A DNA stretch of 42,679 nucleotides from Verrucomicrobiia bacterium (lineage in GTDB: Bacteria; Verrucomicrobiota; Verrucomicrobiia; Verrucomicrobiales; DEV007), in NCBI GenBank assembly GCA_020439945.1, contig JAGRPB010000021.1, forward strand, positions 1 to 42,679, written 5' to 3'. Positions 1 through 7,894 of the stretch are shown here, piece after piece; position 1 is the stretch's first letter; every line of letters starts with the position of its first letter. The position numbers and the translations under genes were made by a program. A model generated the notes under the pieces. It saw only the letters and a program-made list of their open reading frames with translations, searched no databases and had not been told where the DNA came from.

Positions 1-1
1 G

Positions 2-190
2 GACCTCGCGGTCGATGCCGACTATCAAGGACGCGGCATCGGGAAAACTCTGATCGACCAGACCCGCCAGCAACTCGGTCCCCGCTGTCGGCTCATCCTG
101 CTCTCGGCTCCCGCCGCGTCCACCTACTACCCCCATCTCGGGTTCGAAAAACACGAGTCCGCCTGGACGCTGCCTCCGGCATTGGCCTGA
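2..190 (+). CDS. GNAT-family N-acetyltransferase, C-terminal fragment
   Basis: The reading frame is open from the left edge of the window and stops with TGA at 188-190, giving 62 residues. The fragment holds the acetyl-CoA pyrophosphate-binding motif of GNAT enzymes (YQGRGIGKTL, matching Q/R-x-x-G-x-G/A) and the later YYPHLGFEKHES segment, typical of the last strands of the fold, where a tyrosine and the GF turn sit near the active site. GNAT enzymes move an acetyl group from acetyl-CoA to an amine. The substrate cannot be read from this part. The gene converges on the lipoprotein gene that ends at 203. Only the 3' end lies in the window, so the full length is unknown. Confidence 0.8.
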   Translation, partial: DLAVDADYQGRGIGKTLIDQTRQQLGPRCRLILLSAPAASTYYPHLGFEKHESAWTLPPALA

Positions 191-202
191 GCGGATTTCG
201 CC

Positions 203-733
203 TCAGCGAAGCTCCAGTCTCGCCTCGTCCCACTGGCGCGGCGAAGGTTTCAGCACGGTGACCCGTATCCGGTAGCGCTCCCGGAATCCCAGGGATGGCT
301 CTCCGCGTCCGTAGAAAATGTGCTCATACTCGCCCTCGAGAAGCTGGCGATGAGGTTTCGGCGAAAAGGTCTTCGACGCGAGCACGCTCCGGGATTCGTA
401 GTCGAGGATTTCCACCCTGAGCACGGCTTCCTCCCATTCCTCGTAACCGCGCCAGCCGCTGGGATCGCTGCGCTTGGTGAAAATGTGCAGCTTCGACGGG
501 TAGGCTTTTCCGGTCAGGCCCGTGATCTCGAATTCGTGCCGCCCCCGCTCACCGATCGAAAACCGCCTGGTGAAAAAATTCGTGAGCGCGCCACCGGTTT
601 CCCCATACCGGGTGGCATCGCCATGAGAAACCGGAGCGCGGGAGGCACATCCGGACACCGCCACCACCGCGCCGATCAGGGCGAATGCCGCGACGAAACG
701 GGACTCAATAGGTATCGCCGTAGTAAACTTCAT
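203..733 (-). CDS. Predicted lipoprotein of unknown function
   Basis: A 176-residue protein. The ATG at 733 is preferred over a longer frame to 805 because it begins a clean lipoprotein signal: basic start, hydrophobic stretch at residues 13-26, and lipobox VSGC with the lipidated Cys at 29. A GGAAG sequence lies 4 bases before this start. The mature part is hydrophilic and beta-rich in appearance, with charged, aromatic-rich segments such as YRIRVTVLKP near the end. I recognise no family. Its start lies inside the end of the upstream small lipoprotein gene (overlap 705-733), so the two are probably co-transcribed and translationally coupled. Likely site: the inner leaflet of the outer membrane or the periplasmic face of the inner membrane (inference). 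Confidence 0.7.
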   Translation of the reverse strand: MKFTTAIPIESRFVAAFALIGAVVAVSGCASRAPVSHGDATRYGETGGALTNFFTRRFSIGERGRHEFEITGLTGKAYPSKLHIFTKRSDPSGWRGYEEWEEAVLRVEILDYESRSVLASKTFSPKPHRQLLEGEYEHIFYGRGEPSLGFRERYRIRVTVLKPSPRQWDEARLELR

Positions 734-944
734 CCGACTTCCGCTCCATGCTGCCGCCGAGACGCTGTAGATCTTCGCCAAATCCCCTTGCCACGCCGTC
801 ATCATCCGTTTTCCTCTCGATCTTACGACCCAGGCGAGAGATGTCTTCTCCCAGACCGCCCACCGTGCCGCAAGAAGTGAACACCACCGTCATTGCGGCA
901 AACGTGAGACCGGAAAACGCGAGGAGACGAAGCAGACGTTTCAT
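705..944 (-). CDS. Entericidin-like small lipoprotein with internal duplication
   Basis: A 79-residue protein starting at ATG 944. A hydrophobic signal ends in FTSC with the lipidated Cys at about residue 25. The next segment (GTVGGLGEDISRLGRKIERK) resembles entericidin A/B-type lipoproteins, which are normally 40-48 residues. Here the core appears twice: GLGEDISRLGRKIERKTDD is followed by GFGEDLQRLGGSMERKSDE, so the protein is about double the usual length. Entericidins are small envelope lipoproteins linked in enterobacteria to a toxin/antidote pair; that role is not implied here. It overlaps the next lipoprotein gene by 29 bases. No clear Shine-Dalgarno sequence precedes the start. Confidence 0.7.
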   Translation of the reverse strand: MKRLLRLLAFSGLTFAAMTVVFTSCGTVGGLGEDISRLGRKIERKTDDDGVARGFGEDLQRLGGSMERKSDEVYYGDTY

Positions 945-1034
945 GAAAGAATGAGGGTTAATCGATTAATTCTGACGACCGGAGACTCTCCAGCCTTTCA
1001 TGCCAGAACATAAACTTCCCTCAAACCGCTCTCA

Positions 1035-2417
1035 ATGAAAACCGCAAGTCTTACCATTCTCGTCTCCCTGGTAACCTGGATCGGCCTCGCCGCCACCACC
1101 CGGGCTGCGGAATCGCCGCCGAACATCGTGCTCATCCTGTCGGACGATCAGGGATGGAATGATGTGAGCGCCTATGGCTCGGAGATTCCCACGCCGAACA
1201 TGGATCGCCTGGCCGCGGATGGGGTGAAGTTCACCCAATTCTACTCAGCCTCGGCCATCTGCACGCCGTCCCGCTTCGGTCTGCTGACGGGAACGAATCC
1301 CAGTCGCTCCCACGACCGCCTGCTGGGCGCCCTGATGTTCATGGCCGAGGAAGATCGCGATCGCGGCATTCGTCCCGATGAGAGAACACTCGGCGAAGTG
1401 CTGCGTGACGAAGCGGGCTACGAGACCGCCCTGATCGGCAAATGGCACCTCGGTCATGGCGATCCGTCGTTCCTGCCGCCGAATCACGGTTTCGACTTTT
1501 TCCGGGGACACACCGGCGGCTGTATCGACTATTTCACCATGACCTACGGGAAGATTCCCGACTGGCATCATGGATTGGATATCGTGAACGAGAACGGCTA
1601 CGCCACCGAGCTGATCGGCGACGAGGCCGTCAACTACCTCGAATCCAAAGCGGGATCGACCTCGCCTTTCTTTCTCTACCTGCCTTACAATGCTCCCCAT
1701 TTCGGCAAGGGCTACAGCCCCAAGGACGACGCGCCGGTCAACATCATGCAGCCCCAGGCCGCGGACTTGAAACGTGTCGCTTCCATCGAGGACAAGGTCC
1801 GCCGAGAATTCGCCGCCATGACCGTGAGCCTGGATGATGCGATCGGGCGCGTGCTTGAGACACTCGACCGCACCGGACTTTCGGACAATACGCTGGTTAT
1901 TTTTCTGACCGATCATGGTGGCGACCCGGTCTACGGCGGGCGGAATCTTCCCCTGCGGGATGGGAAGGCGACGCTGTTCGACGGCGGCCTGCGCGTCCCC
2001 TGCCTGATGCGTTGGCCGGGAAAAATCACCGCGGGATCCGTAATCGAATCGCCGGTCTGGTCGATCGATCTGTTTCCGACCCTCTGCCACCTGGCCGGCG
2101 CGCCGACAGACGGTCTCGCGCTCGATGGAATCGATCTGTCACCGGCGCTCCGCGGTGAAGCGACGCTTCCGACCGATCGAGATTTCTTCTGGGAACTCGG
2201 TGCTCACGCCGAACTGGAGCGCAAACATTGGGCGGCCCTCCGATCGGGGAATCTGAAGTATGTGAATTCGCCGAAGGATGGCGAGTTTCTTTTCGACCTG
2301 GCCGCGGACCCGAACGAACAAAACGATCTCGCCGGTGCGCAGCCCGAGCGCCTCGCCGAAATGCGGAAGCGCTGGGAAACGCTCGCGGCAACCTATCGCG
2401 AAGCTTCCGAGCGTTGA
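1035..2417 (+). CDS. Secreted formylglycine-dependent sulfatase
   Basis: A 460-residue arylsulfatase-type enzyme. Signal peptide about residues 1-25 (basic start, hydrophobic core, cut near TRAAES). The metal-binding SDDQG lies at 36-40. The maturation motif ICTPSRFGLLTG carries Cys76, which in this family becomes formylglycine, with Arg80. GKWHLGH and LTDHGGD supply further active-site and calcium residues. The length is normal for the family. These enzymes hydrolyse sulfate esters, often on sulfated polysaccharides, in the periplasm or outside the cell. The exact substrate cannot be assigned from sequence. An anaerobic sulfatase-maturating enzyme or FGE would be needed and is not in this window. 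Two more sulfatases lie near 36-40 kb. Confidence 0.95.
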   Translation: MKTASLTILVSLVTWIGLAATTRAAESPPNIVLILSDDQGWNDVSAYGSEIPTPNMDRLAADGVKFTQFYSASAICTPSRFGLLTGTNPSRSHDRLLGALMFMAEEDRDRGIRPDERTLGEVLRDEAGYETALIGKWHLGHGDPSFLPPNHGFDFFRGHTGGCIDYFTMTYGKIPDWHHGLDIVNENGYATELIGDEAVNYLESKAGSTSPFFLYLPYNAPHFGKGYSPKDDAPVNIMQPQAADLKRVASIEDKVRREFAAMTVSLDDAIGRVLETLDRTGLSDNTLVIFLTDHGGDPVYGGRNLPLRDGKATLFDGGLRVPCLMRWPGKITAGSVIESPVWSIDLFPTLCHLAGAPTDGLALDGIDLSPALRGEATLPTDRDFFWELGAHAELERKHWAALRSGNLKYVNSPKDGEFLFDLAADPNEQNDLAGAQPERLAEMRKRWETLAATYREASER

Positions 2418-2640
2418 GACGGCAGGCGGCCGGACGCCGCCACAGCCAGACGAGCAGTCCGAGCGGAAACGTGACCAGCACCAGGGCCACGGTGGCGAAA
2501 CCGCAGCGACCGCGACGTTCCGCGTCGCGAAACAGCCAGGTCAGCAACCCGGCGAAGGCGGCGTAGCCGCCAATCAACAGGACGCCCCCGGTGAGCGCCT
2601 CCTCAATGGATTTCGTGTCTTTCATGATCGGCATGATCAT
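2026..2640 (-). CDS. Small two-helix membrane protein, 3' end doubtful
   Basis: The first 75 or so residues from ATG 2640 look like a real small membrane protein. Two hydrophobic helices (ALTGGVLLIGGYAAFAGLLT and FATVALVLVTFPLGLLVWLW) flank a charged loop, much like small membrane proteins with a phospholipase-D-nuclease N-terminal type hairpin. Beyond base 2418 the frame runs antiparallel into the 3' end of the sulfatase gene for nearly 400 bases and becomes arginine-rich shadow sequence. The true stop may have been lost by a small indel: a different frame has a stop near 2397. I treat this as a short real gene with a lost or misread end. An ATG at 2625 is an alternative start. Confidence 0.35.
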   Translation of the reverse strand: MIMPIMKDTKSIEEALTGGVLLIGGYAAFAGLLTWLFRDAERRGRCGFATVALVLVTFPLGLLVWLWRRPAACRLNARKLRDRLPRAFPSASAFRRGARAAHRRDRFVRSGPRPGRKETRHPSANSHTSDSPIGGPPNVCAPVRREHRVPRRNLDRSEASLHRGAPVTDRFHRARDRLSARRPGGRGSETDRSTRPAIRLRIPR

Positions 2641-2796
2641 GAAATCGGGCGCTGGCTCCCGCGATTACAAAGGGGCATACCGTTCGTAATCCCTCCGGCG
2701 CCGAGGGGCTGCGCGTTCGACTTTGGTCTGACGAGCGAGTTGAGGCCTTTTGCTGATTCGCGTTGGTTACCACGAAATATCCGCCTCTCAGTTCTT

Positions 2797-2933
2797 GTCA
2801 TCCTGAGCGAGCTTGCGAGTCGAAGGATCTCTCAATCTACCCTCAGCTCCGCCCCTGCCAATACGCACATGCCCAAACGAACGCCAAAGATGACTTGGGA
2901 GATCCCTCGACTCGCAAGCTCGCTCGGGATGAC
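2797..2933. repeat. Inverted repeat pair, REP-like palindromic element (family A)
   Basis: Two 35-base arms, 2797-2831 and 2899-2933, are reverse complements of each other with two mismatches; 67 bases separate them. The arm contains the core GAGCGAGCTTGCGAGTCGA. Similar GTCATCCTGAGCGA-type repeats are dispersed in many environmental bacteria. The element sits in the only gene-free stretch longer than 300 bases (2641-3012), in which I see no convincing gene. It could also fold as a long hairpin between two genes that face each other. Confidence 0.8.
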
Positions 2934-3012
2934 ATGAAGCGGGGGCGTGAATTGGGGCTTTCGTTCTTCCGTTGGTCGATCGCCCCCGAACGAGCCACGG
3001 ATTGGCCCAAGA

Positions 3013-4932
3013 TCACTGCCCCCCTTTTCCCGTCACGTTTTCCAACGCCGCCAGCCCCCGGAGCATTTTGAATTCGCCGTTGTTTTTCCGAGTCAGGTTT
3101 TTGAAATGGTCACGGGTCTGGTCGTTCATGCCCTCGTCTTCCCCCAGGAAAACCACCATGTGAAGCGAGGGCGGATCGTATCCTCCCTTGCGATAGTAGG
3201 TCTCCACCCCGTTGCGGACGAGCGTCTCAATATCGTCCGGGGTGTGCGGTTCGGGCCGGGGACGGCGCGCGCCCTGGGAGCCGCCGGTGGCACGAGGCGG
3301 CGTGGCGCCGGTGATCTCCTGGACGAGGGCGTTGAAATCCAGCACCACCTTGGGCGCCAGTCCCTTTTCCCGGCGAGCCGCGTTTTCTTTTTGCAGCCAG
3401 TCGCGCGTCCGTTGCTGAGCCTGGCTCCACGCTTTCTGCTCGGCCGGGGAAACCTCGCCCGGAGTGCCCGGGTTCTTCTCGCGTTCCTGGCGGTATTTCT
3501 CCATTTCCTCGGGTGTCGGCGTTTTCTGCATCCCGCGATAGCCGCTCGAGATGCAGAAGATCGATTCCGCGCGCCACTCGAGGGCTTTCTGGATGGCTTT
3601 GGTGTAATGGGCAACGTCGCGGGCCGCGATCGGCTCAAGCCCGTCCTCGACTCCCACCACTTCCCCGGACTGCGCGCCCAGGCCGAGATTCTCGTAGGTG
3701 CGGTTGAGCGGGTCGAGCCACTGGATCGCCATTCTCAGGTTCGACGGCATGGCGGTGACCGGTTCCTCGGCAAAGGCGATCAGTTGTTTTCCCTCGTAGA
3801 GCAGCAGGTTGAACTTGGTGCCGCGATTCAGCCCGGCCATCATCGCCGCGATCTCCTGCTTCACCTTGTCGTAGGCATACATCCCACCCTTTTCATCGAC
3901 GAGCATTTCCTTGGTGGCATCGACGATGAACACGATCCGTTTCCCGCCGGAACTGATCCCGAAAAAGTTCACCTCCGATGCCTCGCGAGTATCGCCGGCA
4001 AAACTGAAGCCATCTCCGACATCGGCCGGCCCGGTGAGCATCGACGTCACGTCCACCGCGTTGGTGTTCTCCATCTCGGGGATCTTCACCGGGGAAGCGC
4101 CCACCGCCCCGATCACGTTGGGCGTCGCGGCCGAGGCCGACGCGGGCTTCGGGTCTTCCAGTTTTTGAATGCGAACCGGCGTCGGATGCTCCTTCGGTTC
4201 GGCGTAGGTGACGGTAGCGATCAGTTGCGGCGGCTTCGGCCGCGGAACCGCAATGACGATGAATCCCACCAGGACGAACGCGGCGAGGTGAAGCACCAAG
4301 GCAAAACTCAGGGCGGAAATCTTGCGGGCCCCTTCTTTTTCCCGGGGTGCACGTGCGGCCGGTGTCAGCGGTTCCAGTCTGAGTTGTCCCCGGTATTTCT
4401 CCCATCGCGAGACCAGTTTGGGACGGGGCATCGCCCGGAACTTTTCCTCCTGCGGCACCTCGATTTTCTCTTCCGCTTCGGGAGCCTTTTCGTCCGGCGT
4501 TTTGCGGGGAGCGTCTTTCTTGGCCGGCACGATTGTCGGCGTCCACCCTTCGGGCTTCGGTTTGGTCTTGCGGCGACGGGAATCCCGCACCGGCGCCATT
4601 TCCGCCGGGTCCCGTGGCAGCTCGGCGGCTGGAGCTTCCGGGGGTTCGGGTGAGTGATCCTCCGGCGGTCCGAAGGGGATTTGCGGCCCCCGGACATTCG
4701 GCAAATACTCCGGTTCCGGAACCAGCGCCGCCGCTCCCTGGGTCAGCAGGGTGTGCACCCGGTATTGCAGTTCCGCGGGCAGAGGCGCTTCATCGGGCGA
4801 TTCTCTCACCAGTCGCCGCGCCGCATCGAGATCCCCCTGGCCGATCCGCGCCTCCATCAATCTCAGGCGCACCGACCAATCCTCCGGCGCGCGGATCAGG
4901 CAGTTTTCCAGCTCTTCGAGATATTCCAGCAT
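3013..4932 (-). CDS. Membrane-anchored vWA-like protein, paralogue 1
   Basis: A 639-residue protein from ATG 4932. Residues 1-65 are helical and TPR-like (APEDWSVRLRLMEARIGQGD). A Pro/Glu/Lys-rich region follows, then one membrane helix near 204-230 ending in VPRPKPP, a variable linker, and from about 325 a von Willebrand factor A-like domain (KRIVFIVDATKEM). The canonical metal site DxSxS is replaced: Asp338 is followed by A-T-K-E-M. After the domain comes a long charged helical region ending in a conserved tail with a GLAALENVTG motif. The N terminus should be cytoplasmic and the vWA-like part periplasmic. It is a tandem paralogue of the gene at 5025-6755. Function unknown; a structural or envelope scaffold role is a guess. 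Confidence 0.8.
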   Translation of the reverse strand: MLEYLEELENCLIRAPEDWSVRLRLMEARIGQGDLDAARRLVRESPDEAPLPAELQYRVHTLLTQGAAALVPEPEYLPNVRGPQIPFGPPEDHSPEPPEAPAAELPRDPAEMAPVRDSRRRKTKPKPEGWTPTIVPAKKDAPRKTPDEKAPEAEEKIEVPQEEKFRAMPRPKLVSRWEKYRGQLRLEPLTPAARAPREKEGARKISALSFALVLHLAAFVLVGFIVIAVPRPKPPQLIATVTYAEPKEHPTPVRIQKLEDPKPASASAATPNVIGAVGASPVKIPEMENTNAVDVTSMLTGPADVGDGFSFAGDTREASEVNFFGISSGGKRIVFIVDATKEMLVDEKGGMYAYDKVKQEIAAMMAGLNRGTKFNLLLYEGKQLIAFAEEPVTAMPSNLRMAIQWLDPLNRTYENLGLGAQSGEVVGVEDGLEPIAARDVAHYTKAIQKALEWRAESIFCISSGYRGMQKTPTPEEMEKYRQEREKNPGTPGEVSPAEQKAWSQAQQRTRDWLQKENAARREKGLAPKVVLDFNALVQEITGATPPRATGGSQGARRPRPEPHTPDDIETLVRNGVETYYRKGGYDPPSLHMVVFLGEDEGMNDQTRDHFKNLTRKNNGEFKMLRGLAALENVTGKGGQ

Positions 4933-5024
4933 CGACGAACCAACTCAGGGATACAACCACCCGACAGCCGACAAGTCGCGTGGCGTTTCTCTTCTTTCTC
5001 GTCAGGCCGGGTCTCGCCAAACGA

Positions 5025-6755
5025 TCACTTGGGATCGCCGGTGACGTTCTTCAAGCCTTCGAGGCCCTTGAGAATGCGCATTTTGCCACCGTCACGGTGA
5101 GTCACACTCTTGAAATGGGTATCGACATTGAGGTTCGGTTCCTCGTCCTCACCGATGAACCAGACGATATTGATTTCCGGCTTCTTCTTGTTGGCCTGGC
5201 GGTAGTAGAACTCCTTGGCGTTCTTCACCTGCTCTTCCACCTCTTCCATGGTGTATCCGGGCGCGGGTTTTCGCCTCACATTTGGCTGAAGCTCCGCCAC
5301 GAGTTCATGCCAATCGCGCAACACGCGCTGCGGAACGCCTTTGGCCCGTCGGGCCGCATTCTCCTTGTCCAACCAGGCTTGCGCATCCTGCACCGCCTTG
5401 ACCCAGACAGCCTCCTCCTTTTCTCCCCAGTTCTGCTGCCGATAGAATTTCTCCATCTCCCGCTCATCGAGCGGTTTGTGGATGTGATACCAGCCGCTGG
5501 TGAGGACAAACACGGTATTCACATCCATCTCCAACGCCCGTTGCAGAGCCTTGATGTAGTGAAAGAGATCGTCAACCGGAATGGGCTCGATGCCCTCCTG
5601 AATAGGGGCCGTGGTGTAGTCTTCACGAATGCCGATCTCCTCGTAGACCTTGTTGATCGGCTCGATCCATTCGATCGCCTGGCGCACGTTGGACGGACTC
5701 GCCGCCACCAGTTCGTTGCGGAAACTGGCGATCTTCTTGCCCTCGAAGAGCACGATGTTGAACGCTGTCGTCTTGTTCAGCCCGCCCAGCATTTTCTCGA
5801 TGTCTTCCTTCACCTTGTCGTAGGCGGGAATGCCGCCCTTGGTGTCGGTGAGCATGTAGCGCGCGGCCTCGATCACCAGCACGATGCGGCTGCCTTTCGA
5901 CTTGATGCCGAAGAAATTCACCATCGATTCCTCCTCCTCGGCCGCGAAGCTCATCCCCGTGCCGATGTTCGCGCCCACCGCTCCGAGCGTAACGTCGAAC
6001 TTCTGCTGTTCGCCTTCGAATTCCGGAACCGAAACGGGTGAGGCCGCCACCGAACTAACCACGAAACTCGTCGGCGCGGACGATGACGACACCGAGCGCG
6101 ACACCCGCTTCACCGTCATGTTTTCCACCTGCTGATCCGTATCCGGCTGGCTCAGCGTCGCCGTCACCTGGGGAATCGGCGGCCGCGGCATGGCGATGAC
6201 GGCAAACCCAAGCAACACCGCGATGGCCACGTGAACGAGGATGGCCGTGGTCAGCGCGGACACCTTGGCCGCCGCGTCGCTTTCCTTTTCGTGCGGTTTT
6301 ACCGCGCCGCCTTCCGCCACGATGAAAACGCGTCCGTGTTCGCCATCCTCCCAGTAGCCGTGCTCGCCCTCGTGCTCGACGAGTTCCTGAGCCGGGACGC
6401 CGTCCGCGTCGTCGCCATCATCGGCGACCGCGGCGACATAGACCGGCTCGTCATCGTCACCATCATCGACCGCGACCACCGCCAGTGCGGGTTCGGCGGC
6501 GGCTTCCACTGTCGGCAGCAACTCGTCGACCGGCGCTGCCTCCACGCCTTCGGCTTCCAGTTTTGCCGTCAGATCATGCACCTTCCGGGAGTCGGCCAGT
6601 GAAATCGGGGCGTCCACGTTCTGCTTGAGCAGGGCCAGCGCTTCCGGGCCGCGATCCGCGGCGGCGAGCGCTTCCGCCGTGCGCAGGCGCAGCCCCCAAT
6701 CGGTCGGGTTCAGGGCCAGCGAAGCCAGGAGGGTGGAGGCATCTTCTTGATTCAT
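5025..6755 (-). CDS. Membrane-anchored vWA-like protein, paralogue 2
   Basis: A 576-residue protein. ATG 6755 is preferred to a TTG at 6806 because residues from it (DASTLLASLALNPTDWGLRL) align with the start of the neighbouring paralogue. Same layout: TPR-like N-terminal helices, acidic linker, one membrane helix near 161-188 (ILVHVAIAVLLGFAVIAMPR), then a vWA-like domain with SRIVLVIEAARYM, where Glu296 stands in the place of the first metal-site Asp and the serines are absent. It ends GLEGLKNVTGDPK, like the tail of paralogue 1. Ninety-two bases separate the two genes; they are probably one transcript with this gene first. No clear Shine-Dalgarno sequence is visible. Function unknown. Confidence 0.8.
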   Translation of the reverse strand: MNQEDASTLLASLALNPTDWGLRLRTAEALAAADRGPEALALLKQNVDAPISLADSRKVHDLTAKLEAEGVEAAPVDELLPTVEAAAEPALAVVAVDDGDDDEPVYVAAVADDGDDADGVPAQELVEHEGEHGYWEDGEHGRVFIVAEGGAVKPHEKESDAAAKVSALTTAILVHVAIAVLLGFAVIAMPRPPIPQVTATLSQPDTDQQVENMTVKRVSRSVSSSSAPTSFVVSSVAASPVSVPEFEGEQQKFDVTLGAVGANIGTGMSFAAEEEESMVNFFGIKSKGSRIVLVIEAARYMLTDTKGGIPAYDKVKEDIEKMLGGLNKTTAFNIVLFEGKKIASFRNELVAASPSNVRQAIEWIEPINKVYEEIGIREDYTTAPIQEGIEPIPVDDLFHYIKALQRALEMDVNTVFVLTSGWYHIHKPLDEREMEKFYRQQNWGEKEEAVWVKAVQDAQAWLDKENAARRAKGVPQRVLRDWHELVAELQPNVRRKPAPGYTMEEVEEQVKNAKEFYYRQANKKKPEINIVWFIGEDEEPNLNVDTHFKSVTHRDGGKMRILKGLEGLKNVTGDPK

Positions 6756-6956
6756 GACGGACGGAAGGGGCAGACAGTCGGGCAGGTCCGAACTCCTTGA
6801 ACTCAAAGCGATTTTGACGGCTCGTCCACTGCTTTCCCACTATTGACCCTGCCAGGGGGCGTTCGTGACAAAAAAATCGCCCGCCATCGTGCCGGCCCGA
6901 CCTCAGACAATTCGCGTTTGTTCCCTCCCGGCGACCGTGATACCGCTTTGGGCGTC

Positions 6957-7742
6957 ATGACCAAGCCTCAAAACCTCTCCCATTTCCTCCAGTCCGACGG
7001 GCGCACCGTCATCGTCCCCATCGACCACGGCACCGCCATTCCCGTGCCCGGCATGGAAGACACCGGTGGACTCATCGAATCCCTCGCGCCGAGCGCCGAC
7101 GGATTCGTGGTCAATCTCGGCGTCGCCCAGGCTTTCCGCGACGTCATCGGAGAGAAAGGTCTCTGCCTGCGCACCGACTGCTACAAACCCGTCCATGGCG
7201 ACAACCCCGACGAGGGCGCCTACCGTCTCTACGGCGCGGACGAGGCCTCAGAGGTCGGCGCCCATGCCATGATGAACATGCTCTACCTGCATCATCGCAA
7301 CGAGGCCGATATCTTCCGCGAGTGCGCCGAACTCATCGCCGAGAGCATCGAGGCCGAGATTCCTGTCATCGTCGAGACCCTGCCCTTCGGCATCGGTCGA
7401 CCCGACGACTACACCGTCGAGAACATCGGCTTCGCCGCCCGCGCCGCCGCCGAACTCGGAGCGGACATCGTCAAGACCGCCTACCCCACCGGCGCGAGTG
7501 CCGAGGAGTTCAAGGCCATCGTCGATTCCGTCTTCGTTCCCGTCATCATCCTGGGCGGTGCGGCCATGGGCGACGACGAAGCGCTGCTGAGCATGGTCAG
7601 AAACGCCATCGACGCCGGAGCCGCCGGCATCGCCGTGGGTCGCAATGTCTGGCAGCATCCGAATCCCGGCAAGATCGCCGCCGCCCTCGCGGCTGTCGTT
7701 CATGACGACGCGAGCGTCGAGAGCGCGATGAAGTTGGTGTAA
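6957..7742 (+). CDS. Class I aldolase, DhnA/DeoC/LacD-type
   Basis: A 261-residue TIM-barrel aldolase. The ATG at 6957 is chosen; the frame opens earlier at 6843 but that extension does not look like protein. VPIDHGTAIPVPG near the N terminus and GADIVKTAYPTG with the Schiff-base Lys173 are hallmarks of class I fructose-bisphosphate aldolases of the DhnA family and of related enzymes (LsrF, ADH synthase, sugar-phosphate aldolases). The later ILGGAAMGDDE and GAAGIAVGRNVWQ segments form the phosphate-binding loops. The exact substrate cannot be settled from sequence: fructose-1,6-bisphosphate or another phosphorylated ketose are candidates. The enzyme is cytoplasmic. The gene diverges from the vWA-like pair and precedes ssb without an obvious functional link. 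Confidence 0.85.
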   Translation: MTKPQNLSHFLQSDGRTVIVPIDHGTAIPVPGMEDTGGLIESLAPSADGFVVNLGVAQAFRDVIGEKGLCLRTDCYKPVHGDNPDEGAYRLYGADEASEVGAHAMMNMLYLHHRNEADIFRECAELIAESIEAEIPVIVETLPFGIGRPDDYTVENIGFAARAAAELGADIVKTAYPTGASAEEFKAIVDSVFVPVIILGGAAMGDDEALLSMVRNAIDAGAAGIAVGRNVWQHPNPGKIAAALAAVVHDDASVESAMKLV

Positions 7743-7826
7743 CCGCAGCGATTCTCAACCTGGAGCCCAGGCGTCAGCGATTCCGCGTGCAAAAGGAAGA
7801 ATTGAAAAATCGGTGACTTGGCGGAA

Positions 7827-7893
7827 CGAAATCATTTCGAAATAATCACAAAATAAACTTGCGCATTTGAACACCTTATTGAAATAGTGTTCA
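7827..7893. promoter_or_regulatory. AT-rich ssb upstream region with two palindromes
   Basis: Two inverted repeats lie just before ssb. CGAAATCATTTCG (7827-7839) is a 6-bp perfect palindrome around one base. TGAACAC (7868-7874) pairs with GTGTTCA (7887-7893), 12 bases apart, ending 2 bases before the start codon. The second covers the place where a ribosome or polymerase would bind, so it could be an operator or an mRNA hairpin. Which protein, if any, binds is unknown. Confidence 0.45.
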
Positions 7894-7894
7894 C

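Noticed and set aside
2947..4653. 568-codon open frame on the plus strand
   Set aside because: It is the antisense shadow of the vWA-like gene; composition is Arg/His-rich and it has no start context or known domain.
6843..6956. 38-residue N-terminal extension of the aldolase
   Set aside because: The extension is charged shadow sequence with no family counterpart; ATG 6957 gives the normal family start.
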